In this document: positions 1-22,066 of the stretch, piece by piece
How the letters are laid out: each line of letters opens with the position of its first letter
How positions within the stretch are numbered: the stretch's first letter is position 1
NCBI RefSeq assembly: GCF_004027225.2
Contig: NC_044298.2
Span: forward strand, 620,001 to 684,000
Direction: 5' to 3'
Length of the DNA stretch: 64,000 nucleotides
Origin: Strigops habroptila
Taxonomy: Eukaryota; Chordata; Aves; Psittaciformes; Psittacidae
Notes under the pieces: generated by a model
Databases searched by the model: none
Told to the model about the DNA's origin: nothing
Seen by the model: only the letters and a program-made list of their open reading frames with translations
Translations under genes and position numbers: made by a program

Positions 1-257
1 AGGTCTGCCACAACAGCCAATATAATTCAGAGCTTCTCTATTCGAAGCACAACTTCTTCCTCTCCGTAAATGCAATAGTCACTTTTTTGGCTACCAAAGT
101 TTGTTGCGAGAGAGAAACAAAAGAATAGGCCAAATGAAGAACAAGCATAATCCAGGGCAGAGCAGAAGTGCTGCTTCCTGCCTCTAACTCTTCCACTGTG
201 TGGACAAAGCCTTTTCCTTGTAATTCTTGGGAATCTTTTATTGTGTTTTCCCTGCAG
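1..257 (+). other. ASH1L: ASH1L intron (window starts inside the gene)
   Basis: This is intron sequence upstream of the first visible ASH1L exon. It ends in a polypyrimidine tract and the acceptor cag at 255-257. No coding potential was seen in it. Confidence 0.8.
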
Positions 258-9876
<9,619 letters not shown>

Positions 9877-12110
9877 TGCCACCAGAGGAAGCTGTGGTCT
9901 GGAGTCTGCTACAAGGTCTGCTGAGGACTGAGGGCAGGAGCCCAACTTCCTCTGCGCCAGCCAAGGAAAAGAGGGCAGCAGCAAACTGACAAATATACAA
10001 ACAGTTAGCACTTAGATGTCTGGGTTGGCAGGTTGCCCTGCCCTGCTCTGCAGTGCTCTTATGGTGTGTGTCTTGTTGGGCGTGCCTTGTATTGATGTTA
10101 GGTACTGAGAAAAACCTCGTGGTTATTGTCCAGGATGGTCAAATTTAATTTATTTTTGCTTGAGATTCCCACTCAGAGGAAAAAAAAAAAAAAAAGGTAA
10201 AAAAAGAAAGGAATGGGGGAGGTAAGAGGGAAAAGGACTGACCTACTCTGAGAATATTCCCCGTGTTCACCACTTAACCTGTGATTGTACAAGATACTAT
10301 TGGCACCACCGTGGCCCATGGCAGTGAGTGAAATCCAGATGGGAGGGTGAAGGCCCAGTGGCTTCAAATGAAAGGCTGCCCTAAAGTCGTGGCCTCTGAT
10401 TTGCACAAGTTCCAAGAAGAGAGAAACGTCCCTGGAGATGCGACGGGGTCAGCGTGGAGCGGCCGGTGCGCACGTGTGTGACAAGGAGCAACTTCCAAAG
10501 TCCCCTTGGAGCAAAGCAGGAGTCGGCTGCTCGAGGCACTTGTTCTGCGGTGTTGAATGGGGGGGGGAGGGCGGGGGGGGGGGGGATTCTTTTTCTCACT
10601 TTTTTTTCTGCAGAGAGATTTTCTAAAGCAAGTCAGCCCCTGACGACACCATCGCTGTTGGTGGTTTGGATAAGCTGTGGTTCTCGTGTGTCTCGTGTGT
10701 TGTGCAAATGAAAACCCGTTCAAAAGAAACAAAACCACCCCCAAAACCAAGAGGAACCCCTTCACTACATGAACCGTCGAGCAGTATTCCCAGCGAGTAT
10801 TTGTTGTGACCTGTAGAATATATCAACTGCTAACACTACCCTCGTGTTCTGGTTGTACAGCTTAAACTGTCCGTCTCTTAAACGAAGAGCCAGCGTACCC
10901 CGCGCCGCCCTCCCTCTGCCCTGGGGAGCGTCGGTCCTGCCAGCAGCACCCAGGCACCCACTGCTCACTGCATGAAGCCACAACGTGCCCAAGTGTGGGG
11001 CTGCCCCACGCCCCCCCCGACTGCTCCCGGGACATGGAGCAAAGGGAGGGGCAAAGGGAGGGGGGGTCGGCTACGCTGCCCCTTGGAAATGGCTTTGCTT
11101 TTTTGTCCTTCAGACGTACATATGCATATACAGTCCTGTTTTAGATGTTCTTCGAAGAAAACCAGTTTTTAATGTGCCAAGTTGTATATATCTGCTGCGT
11201 GGATGTAAAGCAATACAGTAGTTACATGTTCCTTTTTAATGGACCAAGCTCGTCCTAATGTACATTCTTGTTATTATGATAATTATTTTACTCTTAGTGG
11301 AACATGACTCATTCCATTCAACTTTTACGTGTTGATTTCAAAAGGATAAAAACAAAAAAAAAGAAGACAAAAAAAAAAAAAGGAAAAAAACCACAAAAAA
11401 GGCAAAAAAACCCTTTGAGAAAAAAAAAAAACCACAAAAAACACAAATATTTTATTAAAAAAAAAAACAAAAACTAAGAAAATAGTTTGGAATATTTTCT
11501 TACTGTAGAGAAGCACTGTACAGAACCAGGAGCCCTGAGTATAAAATACTCGTGCGTGTAGTAGGAATATCGCATGTCCGACCCCTTGAGTTGTCTCCTT
11601 TAGTTCCAACCCCGAAATCATTGTCTCAAATGGTGTTAAACACTAAAAAAAAGAAGTTTTTAAGAACCCAAGTGCGTACAGAAGCGCCACACTAAGCTCT
11701 GTCATTTTATCTTTCTTTTGTTGAAAGACTAAACCGAGATGTTTTTTAGACAATCAAACGTTAGGTAAGTGCAAAGACTTCTTTTTTCTTACTGGTGTAG
11801 AAATTAATGACTTTTTTTATTTTGGGGTTATTTTATAATAATGAGAAGACCAGAGGGTCACCAGGATCGCTGTTTTCAGACCAGGAAGCACTACATTACT
11901 GCAAATAGATATGAACTCTTAGTCTGCATGGGTGTAGGCTGTGTGATTGCTGAAAATAAATGCTGCTAATATATTTCCTTTTTACAAAGCATATCTAAAT
12001 AGATCATTGTTTTGATGTTAATCTTTGTAAATTATGTATTACCAATTTTAACATTGGATGTAATTGCATAAAAAGCCTGCATCTCAATCCTGAGAGAGTC
12101 TAGTATTAAA
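9877..12110 (+). other. ASH1L: ASH1L 3'UTR
   Basis: This is untranslated sequence after the tga at 9874-9876. It holds a run of A at 10181-10197, a run of G around 10560-10585, and a purine-rich A tract at 11341-11478. Candidate poly(A) signals are AATAAA at 11956-11961 and ATTAAA at 12105-12110, so the exact end is uncertain. No separate gene is seen here. Confidence 0.75.
11341..11478 (+). repeat. A-rich simple repeat in ASH1L 3'UTR
   Basis: The block is a near-continuous run of A tracts broken by G, C and short ccaca words. It has no target-site duplication and no SINE body, so it reads as simple sequence rather than a retroposon. Confidence 0.7.
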
Positions 12111-13139
12111 TGGAAAATCTTTTCCTATCAACGCCTTTGTGGGCTTTTCTTTTCTCTTGCTCCGACTCTTCCAGTTGCTTTTCCAGGGGGTCTTGTCCCA
12201 GCTCTCTCCAGTCCCCTGACGGGTGATGGCATTTGCAAGGGTTTGATCTGATGCTGCTGTTGTGAGCGGGTTTGATTTGATGCTGCTGGTGGCAACGTGC
12301 ACACAGGAGCAGGAGCCCTCTGGGATTGTGGAACCAGCATCAACCCTTCAACCTACAGCTTTAGTGCCTGTTCTCAGGGGGCAACCCCCTGGCACCCAGA
12401 GCCATCCCCTCCGGGCCTGCAGGGGCAGCAGCATTGGTGCATCTCACGCCATCAGACCTGTTGTGTCAGACAAATGGGTTCCCCTCCATCAGCAAAGCCT
12501 CAGATAAGGGCGAGAGGCCGCGAGGTGTCGGCCCCACCACACCCCATCACCCTGCCCTGAGCCTCCTGCGCGCAGCGGGACACAACAGAACATCGTGTCC
12601 TTTCAGACCCACCTTTCCAAGGCTTCACCACGCTCGTGTTTCCTCCGACACCCTCCCTCCAGCCTGGCGCTGCTGAGATCTGCTCCTTGCAACCCTTGGA
12701 GGGCTTCAGCACCCTCTGGTTCAGACGTGGTTTCTGGGGATGTTTGTAACTCTTCACGTTGTGGATGAAATGGCTTCTCGATGACTCCCACTTTCCTGTA
12801 ACCTGATTTTCCTCTCTATTTTGCAGCCTGGACCACTGTGGTCACCCGACCCACGTGTGCCCCATAGACTTGTGTCCCTTTCGAAGCAGAGACACCAGCC
12901 CAAGGAGCAAAGTGCTGGTTTTACTTAAACCCAGTTGAGGACCTACCTGGCCTGACCCATTTCCAAGCCCAGTGTGGAATCCAAGCAAACCCCCTTAAGG
13001 CAAACTCCTTTCCCATTAAGGTACGATGTCCCTCAGCTGAGAGTGGAAATGCCAGGGAGGGAAATGGGAACAAGAACATTACTCCCCAAAGCCCCAGCAC
13101 CACCACCCCCCAACAATCCATTCACACTCGCAGCCACGT
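12111..13139. other. Intergenic, convergent ASH1L/RUSC1 ends
   Basis: About 1 kb lies between the two tail-to-tail genes. Short open frames have no recognisable protein similarity. Base composition shifts from AT-rich to GC-rich through this stretch. Confidence 0.7.
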
Positions 13140-13534
13140 GAGTCACAACCTTTATTTCCAGCTTTTCCCCCTGGAATAGAGCTTGTTCCTGTGGGTACAA
13201 CTATTTACAGAGTGCAGGGGCTGGCGGCTGGGCCTGGGCCACCGGGCACGGGGCAGAGCGGTGGGAGGACACAATGGCGCGGACATGGCAGAGCCCGTGA
13301 GCAGGGACAGGGACCTCCCCTGCCCTGGCGCAGGCTGGGCAGCAGCTGAGGACAGACGAGCGCGAGCAGGTCGCACATGGGAGCCGTGGTGACGTGGTGG
13401 GGCCGGGCACCGCGGTGGCGCAGGGTCTGCACCATGGCACAGGGTAACGTCATGCGAACGAGCAGCGGCGCCGTGGCAGAGCCCCGCAGGGTGATGCTCT
13501 GAGGGTGGTGACAGCGTGGCAGGAGCCGGTCCCC
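13140..13534 (-). other. RUSC1: RUSC1 3'UTR with poly(A) signal
   Basis: The minus strand has AATAAA (plus-strand tttatt at 13151-13156) downstream of the RUSC1 stop codon. This gives a 3'UTR of about 390 bp. Confidence 0.8.
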
Positions 13535-16500
13535 TCACAGAATCAGGGATGTGTAACCGACAGGAACGAGGCCAGTGCTGTTTCCATGGCAGCAGCAGAT
13601 CCAGTCTTCATCCACGGTGGAGAGCAGCTGCAGGATGTCCCCTTTCTGGAAGCTCAGGTGCCCGTCGGCGGTGCCCGTGTGGTCACACAGCGCCCGGACC
13701 GCCCTGCACAGCAAACACCATCCGGACTCACCCCCCCCGCGCCCCCCAGGGCCACCGGGAGAGGCTCCCACAGGATGCTCATGTGTGGAGCCACTGACAT
13801 CCCCCAGGAGGAGCTGCCATCAGACCGTGGGTTCAATCGCCATGTCCCACCAAGCAGAGCACATAGGACTCAGGCTCAGAACCCCCACCAGCAGCTTTCC
13901 AGCCCCAAACACTGCGGTGCCCCCCATCACCTGCAGGGCTGGGGTGAGTCGGACACGGTCCCCTCTGGCTGTTCCTGAGCGTGGTTCTTCTCAGCCGCTA
14001 GCCCCTTCACCACCCCAGCCAGGACGCGGGCGCTGGGTGACAGCCAGCTCGAAGGTCTCCTGCCACAGAGCAAAGGAAGCCACAAGCTCAGCCTGTTCTG
14101 GTGATGTGGGAGCTGACAAGGGCCCTGCCAAGCTCCACTGAGCAATGTGGCAGCAGCACACGACATGCACTAACCCTGAGAGCACAAAACCTGGGTAAGG
14201 GGCAGCACAAGACACGTGGCAAAAGCCAACAAGCCCCATGGTGAGCTCTGCATCCGCTGCCTGGGAGGAAACCCCTTCTCCAGACCTTGCTGCTTCCCCA
14301 CCCTGCCTGCCCGCACCGGGCCCTACCTGGACCTCGCTGAGACGGCATCGGGGCTGGGAGGGAAGCTCCTGGCAGAGGGGCTGGTGGCCCCAAAGAGCCG
14401 GCCCAGCCAGCTGCCCCTGGCAGCACCGCGGGGACCAGGAGGTGCTGCCTGGTTCCCATTCACACCAGGCAATGCCAGGACGTTCTCTCCAGCAGCGGGA
14501 TCAGACGGCTCAGGGGATGCTCCAGCTCCCGCGGGCAGGATGAGGGCTTCAGGGGAGGAGGATCCAGAGGTGTCCGTGCTGCTGCTGGGCTTCGGAGCAG
14601 GGAGCTCCAGGACAGCTTTGGTCTGAAGCAGCTGCAGCTCAGTGCTGCTGGGCTCACCCAGGGGTGGCAGAGCCTGGCCAGGGCTGGGATCCCCCGCAGC
14701 CACCCGCAGCTTTGTCCACCAGACCAAGGGGAGCTTCTCCTTGCTGGGAGCGGTGTAGATCCTGGAGGCCTGGCTCAGCTGCCCCCACCAGCCACCAGGA
14801 CCAGCCCCAGCATCCCCAGGGCCTGGCTCCGGCCGCTGGGGCTCCGGGGAGCTGTCGGTTCCCAGCAGCGCGCGGCTGAGCCGGTCGCCCCAGCGCAGGA
14901 CGTGCTGCAGGGTCTGCTGCAGAGCGGCCCCGACCTGGGCACCAGGGACCAGCGCAGCAGCTTGGGGCTGGCGCCTTGGGCTGCCCCCTGCGCCCGCTGC
15001 CCTCCCCACGGCATCAGGGGGGGTCTGGTTTTCCAGGCTGGCCCCTGCGGCGCTGCAGAGCCCCTCCAGGGAATGATGCCCAGGACCAGGAGCAGAGCCA
15101 TGGGCAGGACACAGCGGTGGCTGCGGCCGGCGGGACAAGGGTCGTACATCCATGGAGAGGTGGTGGTGTTCAAAGAGCAGGTCGAGGTGGAAAGTCAGCA
15201 CGGAGAGGGGCTGGATGAGCAGCAGCAGTTCATCAGCGAGGTAGGGCAGAGGGCCTTGGCTCAGGGCGAAGAAGGCCGTGGGTGAGTACAGCACGGAGAT
15301 GACACCTACGAGAGACAGAGAGTGCTGGAGGGCTGCAAAGTGCCCACACAGCCCTCGCAGGGCCAGCAGGTCTGTCCTAGCAGGTCAGATGAGCTTCTGC
15401 TGAGAGCTGCATTAAGGGTGCACCATGGAAAATGATGCCCTTACCCACTATGCAAATCCCAGCCAAGCACCATGGGTGGGACAGGGCTGGGATTGGACCT
15501 GTTTACATATTGTACCTGATTATACCCTGGCAAGTAAGAAAGGACATGGATGGGGAGCTTCTGGACATTGTCTCCTTACCTGGGCTCTTCTGCAGGTGAG
15601 AAATCCACTGCTCCAGCTGCTTAATGCTAAAGAAGACAAAGGGAACCCACGTTAGAGCTCCTGGGACTCTGTTCCAACCTTCAGCAGGGGCCAGCGGGGC
15701 TGAAACTCACTTCAAAAGGCCGAGAATAAAGGCATGAAACTTCTGCCTGGTGCTGTGGAGCGGGGCCAGCCCGGCCACGTGCCAGCACAGCAAGTGGAAG
15801 CAGCGAGCACTGTGGCCTGTGGAATACACAACAGTCACCGCTCCGGGCTCAGATCCCCCCAGCCTGGGCTGGAGAAGGATTCCAGGCTCCTTGAGATGCC
15901 AACAGCTCCAGGAGCACGGGCCTCACACCGACCTGTCTTCACGGAGGCTTCCACCACGCTCCAGGGGGAATTTCTCCTCTGGCCTGTGATAACATCCTTC
16001 TGGAAAGGCTTCAGCCCGTCCTCCACCAAGGCATAGAGCGCAGGGCAGAGGGTGTGCAGCAGCAGATAACCCACGTCAGGGCTGAGCCGGCTGTCGCCCA
16101 GCTGGGCCTGGAGCACAAGGAGAGGAGAGGAAGGGGAACAGCAGCACCTAACCCCGAGCCTGCAGGGAGGGAGGATGCCCCTGGAGGTCCCAAAGCCCCT
16201 CCTGCCCTCACTCCTGCCCACCCCAGCCCAGACCCTCACCTTCTGCACCAGGTTCCGTGCGGAGCTGAAGTGGGCAATAACCTTATCCACGGCGGCGCTG
16301 ATGGCGATCAGCAGGGCTGTGGGACAACAAAGGGAAGGTGTCAGAAAGAAAGATTCAGAGCAGCCCCGCAGAGGATTTGGGAGTATTGTGTGAGGAGAAG
16401 CTCCCCATGACCCGGCTTCAGTGCGCACTTGAGCCCAGAACCCCCCCGTGTGCTGGGCACCAACCGCAGCTCTGGACATCAAGGCACAGAGGAGTGCTGG

Positions 16501-18740
16501 GAAGGCGCAAGGAGCATCCCAGGCTGTTGCCATGGGAACCATGCCGGGATGAAGGACCCGCGGTCCCCAAGGGACCGGGCCGGGATGTATGCGAGGGCGG
16601 GGAACCGCAGCGCCGCACCCCCGCTCCCCGGCTCCACCACGGGGCGGGGACGCAGCCCCTGCCCGCGACACCAGAGCGGCCACCGCCGACCCCGGCCTCC
16701 TGCCGCTCACCGGGAGCCCGCCCGGACCCGCGGCCGCTGGGTCCCGAGCGCTGCCGTTACCTTTCTTCTGCTCTCCGCGGGCGCGGCGGGCTCCGTCCGT
16801 GCTTCCCGCTCCGGGCGGGCCCGGGGCCGCGGCGGCTCCAGCGGCGGCCGGCGGGGGTTTGGCTGCAGAGAGCGCGGCGGCGGCGGCGTCAGGCGCTACC
16901 GGGGGAAGGGCCGGGCCCGTCTCCTCGGGCCGGTCGCGGTTACCGGGGCCGGGACCGGCCGGGCCGCGCTCGCCCATGGAGCCGCAGGCCGCGGCGGGGC
17001 TGAAGGGCAGCGGTTGGGGCGGGCCCCGCCGCGGCCCGGAACGGGGCGGGGAAGGAGGGGCCGCCTCGACGGGGCGGCCCCGGAGGGGGAGTTCGGGGCC
17101 CGTCCGTCCACACCGGCCCCCAGCCCCCGCCGCGGCCGCCGAGCGGCTCCCCCCGCCCCGCTCAGTGCCCGGACAGGACCCAAGCTCTTACCCTCCTTGC
17201 TGGGCCCGTCCCCTCTCTCGGCTGTCCCGGGCACCCGCGGGGCGCTGCCAGGACCCCTGAGCCTCCGACTCGGGGCACCCTTCTCTCCAGGAAGGCTGCT
17301 CTGCAGCGGCAGCCCCGCTTCCTCCGCGTCCCCGGGCTGTCCCTCCGCAATGGGCTGCAGCCCCGGCCGGGATCTCCTCCTCGTCAGCTGGTGGGTGTCC
17401 ATGGGTGCCATCAGCTGCCCAACCAGAGGCACCGGTGGCACCCAGCCTGCACTGTCGCTGCCCAAGGCCATCTCCAGGAGCGCAGAGGGACGCTGAGATA
17501 CCCCCACCTCTGTCCGCTCGCCTGCTGGCTGGCCCCTGGGCTTGTTGGAGGCACTGCGGTACCGCAGCTCCTTGAACGTGGTCACCTCTCGCTGCCTGGA
17601 GCTGGGGGGTCTCGGTGGCAGCTCGTGCTGGAGCTGGGGCCGGGCTGGCTCCTGGCCCTTGGTGCTGGAGAGGAGCTCACTGGGGGGAGGCAGCTCCGTG
17701 TCCGGCGAGAAGACGATGAGCCAGTCGCTGCGGTCAGCCCTGGCCTGGGCAAGAGCAGGCCCAGCACCATTCCTCTTCCTCTTCTGGGCCAGCTCATGGA
17801 AGGAGGTGATGGTTTTCTTGCCCGCGTCTCTGCAGAGGTCGCCTGAGCCGGGCTCCAGCTCCACCGGCCGCGCAGGCAGAGGCGGCTGCTCTGCTCTGTG
17901 CCCATTGAGAACCTGCAGGCGCCTCCGGGGCCGGGGGGGCACTGGTGGGGGGATGCTTCCAGCCCGGGGCCGCAGCTCCGGAGCTCTGCTCAGAGCAGGA
18001 TCCCAGCGCCCTGGCACAGGCGGTGCCGGGGGGGCAGCATCAGCCTCGGGCAGAGGGTTGCAGTTGGGGTCGAGGTCGGTGCTGATGCTGGTGGCATCCC
18101 TCACGCTGGGAGAGGTCTCATCACACCGAGAGTCAAGCGAGCTGCTGCTGCGGAGGCTGTCCAGGCTCCCTCCAGTCAGGGAGGCCGGTCTCTGCGGCAC
18201 TGGGGGGTTGAGGTTGGCATCTCTTCCATCACATGTCCCACCCTGGTCACCAAGTGACTCCCCATCCTGGGCATCTTCTATGGGAATGACGTTGGGCTGA
18301 TTTTCAAGGGATTGAGGCTCTTCTCTGGGGAACCCTTTGCAGTACACAGAGACCGGGGAGTCATCCAAGCTGAAATCCGAGCAGCTACTGACAGAGGAGG
18401 AGGAGGAGGAGGAGGAAGCCAGATCACAAGGGGAAGCCACCTCCTCCCCAGCATGCAGGCAGGGGAAATCCTCTTGAGCTGTCTGGTTCTGGAGACCCAG
18501 CGTCACTGGCTGCTGAGGATGGGACTCACAACACCGGCATTTCAAGGAGGGATTGTTGGAATTGGCATCCACTTGCTCACAGTTCTCTGGGCAGTCGCTG
18601 CAGCCGGTCTGGTCCCCTCCACCCATGGAGCCAGAAGTCTCTTGGAGCTCCGGGTGCCAGGAGAGGTGCAGCCCCAGGGAGATGTGCTGCAGATGGATGT
18701 GGTTGAGGTTGCACAGCAGGCCTTTCTTCGGAGCCAGCAT
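13535..18740 (-). CDS. RUSC1: RUSC1, RUN and SH3 domain-containing adaptor (9 coding exons, 1110 aa)
   Basis: RUSC1 (NESCA) is a cytoplasmic adaptor linked to neurotrophin signalling and vesicle traffic. Exons, 5' to 3' on the minus strand: 18740-17192, 16862-16761, 16316-16240, 16107-15933, 15816-15711, 15626-15580, 15305-14327, 14059-13931, 13703-13535 (3333 nt including the stop). The start [18 protein letters not shown] matches the human long form. Exon 1 carries a serine run, proline-rich patches, and the conserved blocks [14 protein letters not shown] and [14 protein letters not shown]. The RUN domain (about 550-720) includes [12 protein letters not shown] and [18 protein letters not shown]. 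The C-terminal SH3 (last 56 residues) reads [10 protein letters not shown]... to DEDWICC... [12 protein letters not shown]. At 1110 aa it is longer than remembered human RUSC1, mainly in low-complexity linkers. All junctions keep frame. Confidence 0.95.
16761..16977 (-). CDS. RUSC1: RUSC1 alternative first coding exon (short isoform)
   Basis: Upstream of the internal exon 16862-16761 the frame stays open to an ATG at 16977 ([10 protein letters not shown]), through an Ala/Pro-rich stretch in CpG-rich DNA. The exon ends RGEQKK plus one base and splices in phase to 16316. This gives a RUN-SH3 protein without the long N-terminal exon. Human RUSC1 has a comparable short form that begins just before QEQKK. 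The start is inferred and no transcript is available. Confidence 0.55.
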
Positions 18741-19700
18741 GATGCTGCCTCACTGGTGGTGCTGGGGCTCCTCAGAGAGCCCCACAGCTCCTGTCTTCAG
18801 ACCATCCAGCTCCCTGCAAACAACAAACAGCCCTTCAGTGGGCAGGGGAGAACGCAGAGCACAAACGTGGAGAGGAAGAGACAGGGTGAGAGGGATGACG
18901 GTGACCTTGCGGCAGCCCCTGAGCAGGGAAGGGCCGGATGCAGGGGGTCGGTGTGGGAGCCTGTGGGTTCCGAGATGGGAACGTGCCCAGCAGCAAGCGG
19001 CTGCCCCACAGCTCCCCACTGTGCCCAGGCCTGTGCAACCGGGCAGGGGCTGCTGCGAGTCACTGGTGGCCGATGCCCAGAGCATGACCCGAGCGTGGTG
19101 TGAGGGAGCAGCAGCCAGTGCGGGGAGGGCTGGATTCCCTCCGCCGGCTCCCGAAGGTGATGAGCATCCCGAGGATGCCACCAAGGAGAAAACGCCCTTG
19201 AATCCTCACCCAGGTCGGTGCCAGCCCCGGCCGAGGGACGGCGGCGCCGCCGGGGCTGCAAGGCCGCGGCACGGCCACCGGCCCCGGCGAGGAGACGCCC
19301 GTCCGCAGCCTCCCGCAGCCCCCCCCGCACCGCCCGGCCCCGGGCACCGCCCGCCAGCCGCGGGCAGCGAACGGGCAGCGCTGAGCATCCGCCGGCCCCG
19401 GCGCTGGAGGAGCCGCGGCCCCGCCGGGTGCGGCCGCCCCGGAGCCCCCCCGCCCGGCCCCAGCCCCGCTCACCTCGTCGCGCTGCGGCGGCGAATGCGG
19501 CGGGAGGAGGAGCCGCGGCCCCGCCGCCGCCCCGCCCCGGAGCCGCCCCAGGCCCGGGCCCGCCCCGGCCGGGAGGAGGCGGCGGCGCTGCGGCCTCTCC
19601 CCGAGCCCCTGCAGCCGGAGGAGCCGCGTGTGCCCGCATCCCCCCCCCCGCCCCATCCAGCCCCGGCTCCAGCCACCAGCCGGCAGCGATGCAGCCGCAA
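18741..19700 (-). promoter_or_regulatory. RUSC1: RUSC1 5'UTR, first intron and CpG promoter
   Basis: The coding exon appears to begin at 18813 (minus-strand acceptor tttgcag). A candidate non-coding first exon ends at a gtgagc donor at 19474. The surrounding 19200-19640 is CpG-dense, as expected of a promoter. It lies within roughly 100-200 bp of the FDPS 3' end. The transcription start was not determined. Confidence 0.55.
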
Positions 19701-19714
19701 TAACGTGACGTTGA

Positions 19715-19918
19715 TGGACACGGATAATCAACGTTTATTGACAAATGCGACTCGAACGCCCCTGCCCCAAAACCCGGGCTACAACCAGCCCCGGATCCCA
19801 CCCCACTGCAGGAGCCCCACGGGACAGTGGGGCAGGCATCAGTTCCAGCCGGGGGTAGACCCTCACGGTCACCAGCCCTCTTCAGCAAAGGCCAAGCAGT
19901 CAAGGGGCAGCCCCACCA
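19715..19918 (-). other. FDPS: FDPS 3'UTR with poly(A) signal
   Basis: The minus strand has AATAAA (plus-strand tttatt at 19734-19739) about 180 bp after the FDPS stop, so the 3'UTR is short. Confidence 0.8.
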
Positions 19919-22066
19919 TCACTTCTGCCGCTTGTAGATCTTCTGAGCTAGGCCAAGGAAGATCTCCTTGGGCAGGCGGTGGCTGTGCGTCCTGATCAGC
20001 TCCTGCAGGCGCTGGTAGCTGCTCTCCTCGTACTCTTGGAAAGCAGCCCTCATGCCCAGAGTGTCATAGAGTTCCTTCACCTTTGCCACCTTCTCGGGTT
20101 CCTTACAGCCATAGTTCTCCTGAGAAAACACCAGGCCAAGTGAGGCTGAGGTCCAGCATCTGGCCACTGCCGTAGCTGCTCCTTCAACGGGTATCAGGAG
20201 TCACCTCTTGTCCTCCAACCACTCACAACAACCAGGCAGCAGCAGAGCAGCGCTGCAGGGTGTACCACAGGGCACTGCACCCCCTCTACACCACATCTCC
20301 CCTCCTTCAGGGGGTTGTGAATCTGGTGGCATTACCTCCAGGATCTGCCTCTGCTCTGGTGTGACCCGACGCAGACACTGCACCACCAGCCAGCTGCACT
20401 TATTGTCCTGGATATCGGTGCCAACCTTCCCTGTCAGCTCCGGGTCTCCGTAGCAGTCCAGGTAATCATCCTGCATGGAGATGGAAACACATGAGTGCCA
20501 CAATCAGCACCTTACAAGCACTAACGGACAGGGAACCACCACTTACCTGGATCTGAAAGAATTCACCCATCTCCAGCAAGATGGCTTTGGCATTGTCATG
20601 CTCCTCCTTGCTGTCAATACCAGCCTAAGAAGGGGGGAAAAAAAAAGAATGAAGCCTTCCAGTTCCTGCCTTCCTTTCCCATCTCCCAAAGCTCCTGCCC
20701 TCCTTGACAGCAAGGGCAAGTCCTAAGACAGTGACCAAAGACTCACCATGTACATGGCAGCAGCCACAGGCAGGTAGAAGGAGTAAAACGCTGTCTTGTA
20801 CTTCACAATCGCCTTATACCTGTGGCAGAGGAACCCTGCTCAGTGCCAGAGCCCAGGCATTCCCCTCCCAACAGGGCTCTGCAGACCAGGACCAGCATCT
20901 CCCTTCAAACCAGCCCGCAAGCTCTGACAGCACGAGCAAGACTTGCTCCACAAAGCTTGGCAAGATGTCTCTCTTACAACGTCTGGAAGGGACTCTGAGC
21001 AGCGCCACCCTGCCACATCTCCGTCCCCTTCCACCTCCTTACCTCTGCTCACTGAAGCGATTCAAATCCACCTGGGAAATGGGAGCAGTGATGAGGTCCA
21101 GCGTCTGCCCGAGCTCAGTCTGGTAGGCAGTCTGAAGAGGAATGGAAGGATTTGTTCATGCAGCCCCCCAGCAGAGTCCCAACGGTGCAGTGAAAACCCC
21201 AAAACCCAAGCCCTGTTTTAGCTCCTCTCCAAGTGTGAAGGAAGAGCAGGATGCTCAGGAACCTGTCAAACACCGAGGACCAGCCCAGCCCCAGGGTACA
21301 TGTGCAGGGGGGGGGATGCAGGGGCCGGGTTCACCTGCAGGAAGAGCTCCAGGAGGTGCACGTAGTAGGGGCGCTCCCCGCAGTACTTCTTCAGCAGCCT
21401 GTAGACGCAGGACTCCAGGAGGAGAGCATCGTTGATGGCATCCAGACCGATCCCCTCCTGCACCAGGAGGGCAGGAAGGTGTCACGAAACACCCTGACCC
21501 CCCCCCGCGCCTCCCAGGGGACAGGGGCCTCCCAAACGCTCTCACCTTCTTGTACCAGCAGAGCTGCCCCCGGCGGGTGACGGACGCGTCCATGATGTCG
21601 TCGGTCACCAGGAAAAAAGCCTGGAGCTGCAAGAGGCCGGGTTAGGGCTGGGGGGTCCCCGGGAGACCCCCCCGAGGCCCATCCCCGTCCCGGTTCTCAC
21701 CAGCTCGATGCACCAGCCGACGACCAGGGCGCACTGGAGGCTCTCCGCATCCTGCTGCCCGGGGCCCGCCAGCTCTCGGAAGGCGGCCGGTACTGTCAGC
21801 CCGCGGTTGCACTTCCCGCCCGGCCCGTTGTACTCCAGCACCTGCGGACAGACGGGAACGGGCAGCCGCGGACGGAACGGGACGATGACGGAGCCGGGTC
21901 CGCCGGCCCCCTCCCGCGCCCTCCTCACCTCCTTCAACCGGGACACAGCATCGCCCACCTCGGGGTGCCCCAGGCCGCCCTCGGTCAGGTCGCGGACGAT
22001 CTGCGGGAAGAAGCTCATGAACTCCTCCCGCTCGGCCGCCGCCGTCCGCGCCCCGCTGCCGCTCAT
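19919..22066 (-). CDS. FDPS: Farnesyl diphosphate synthase (9 coding exons, 352 aa)
   Basis: FDPS condenses dimethylallyl or geranyl diphosphate with isopentenyl diphosphate to make farnesyl diphosphate, for sterols and protein prenylation. Exons on the minus strand: 22066-21929, 21841-21701, 21626-21546, 21457-21335, 21131-21043, 20819-20747, 20624-20547, 20470-20336, 20119-19919 (1059 nt). Both aspartate-rich magnesium-binding motifs are present: DDIMD at residues 102-106 and DDYLD at 242-246. KYNRG-like [20 protein letters not shown] and the tail [13 protein letters not shown] also match the family. The start [16 protein letters not shown] gives the length of the human cytosolic form (353 aa). 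An upstream in-frame ATG exists at 22333, but it lies inside the presumed promoter. Confidence 0.97.

Noticed and set aside
11341-11478. Possible processed-pseudogene poly(A) tail
   Set aside because: No gene body or target-site duplication precedes it; it sits inside the ASH1L 3'UTR as simple sequence.
18553-19995. 480-aa open frame on the plus strand
   Set aside because: It is antisense to the RUSC1 start and CpG region and to the FDPS 3' end; compositional only.
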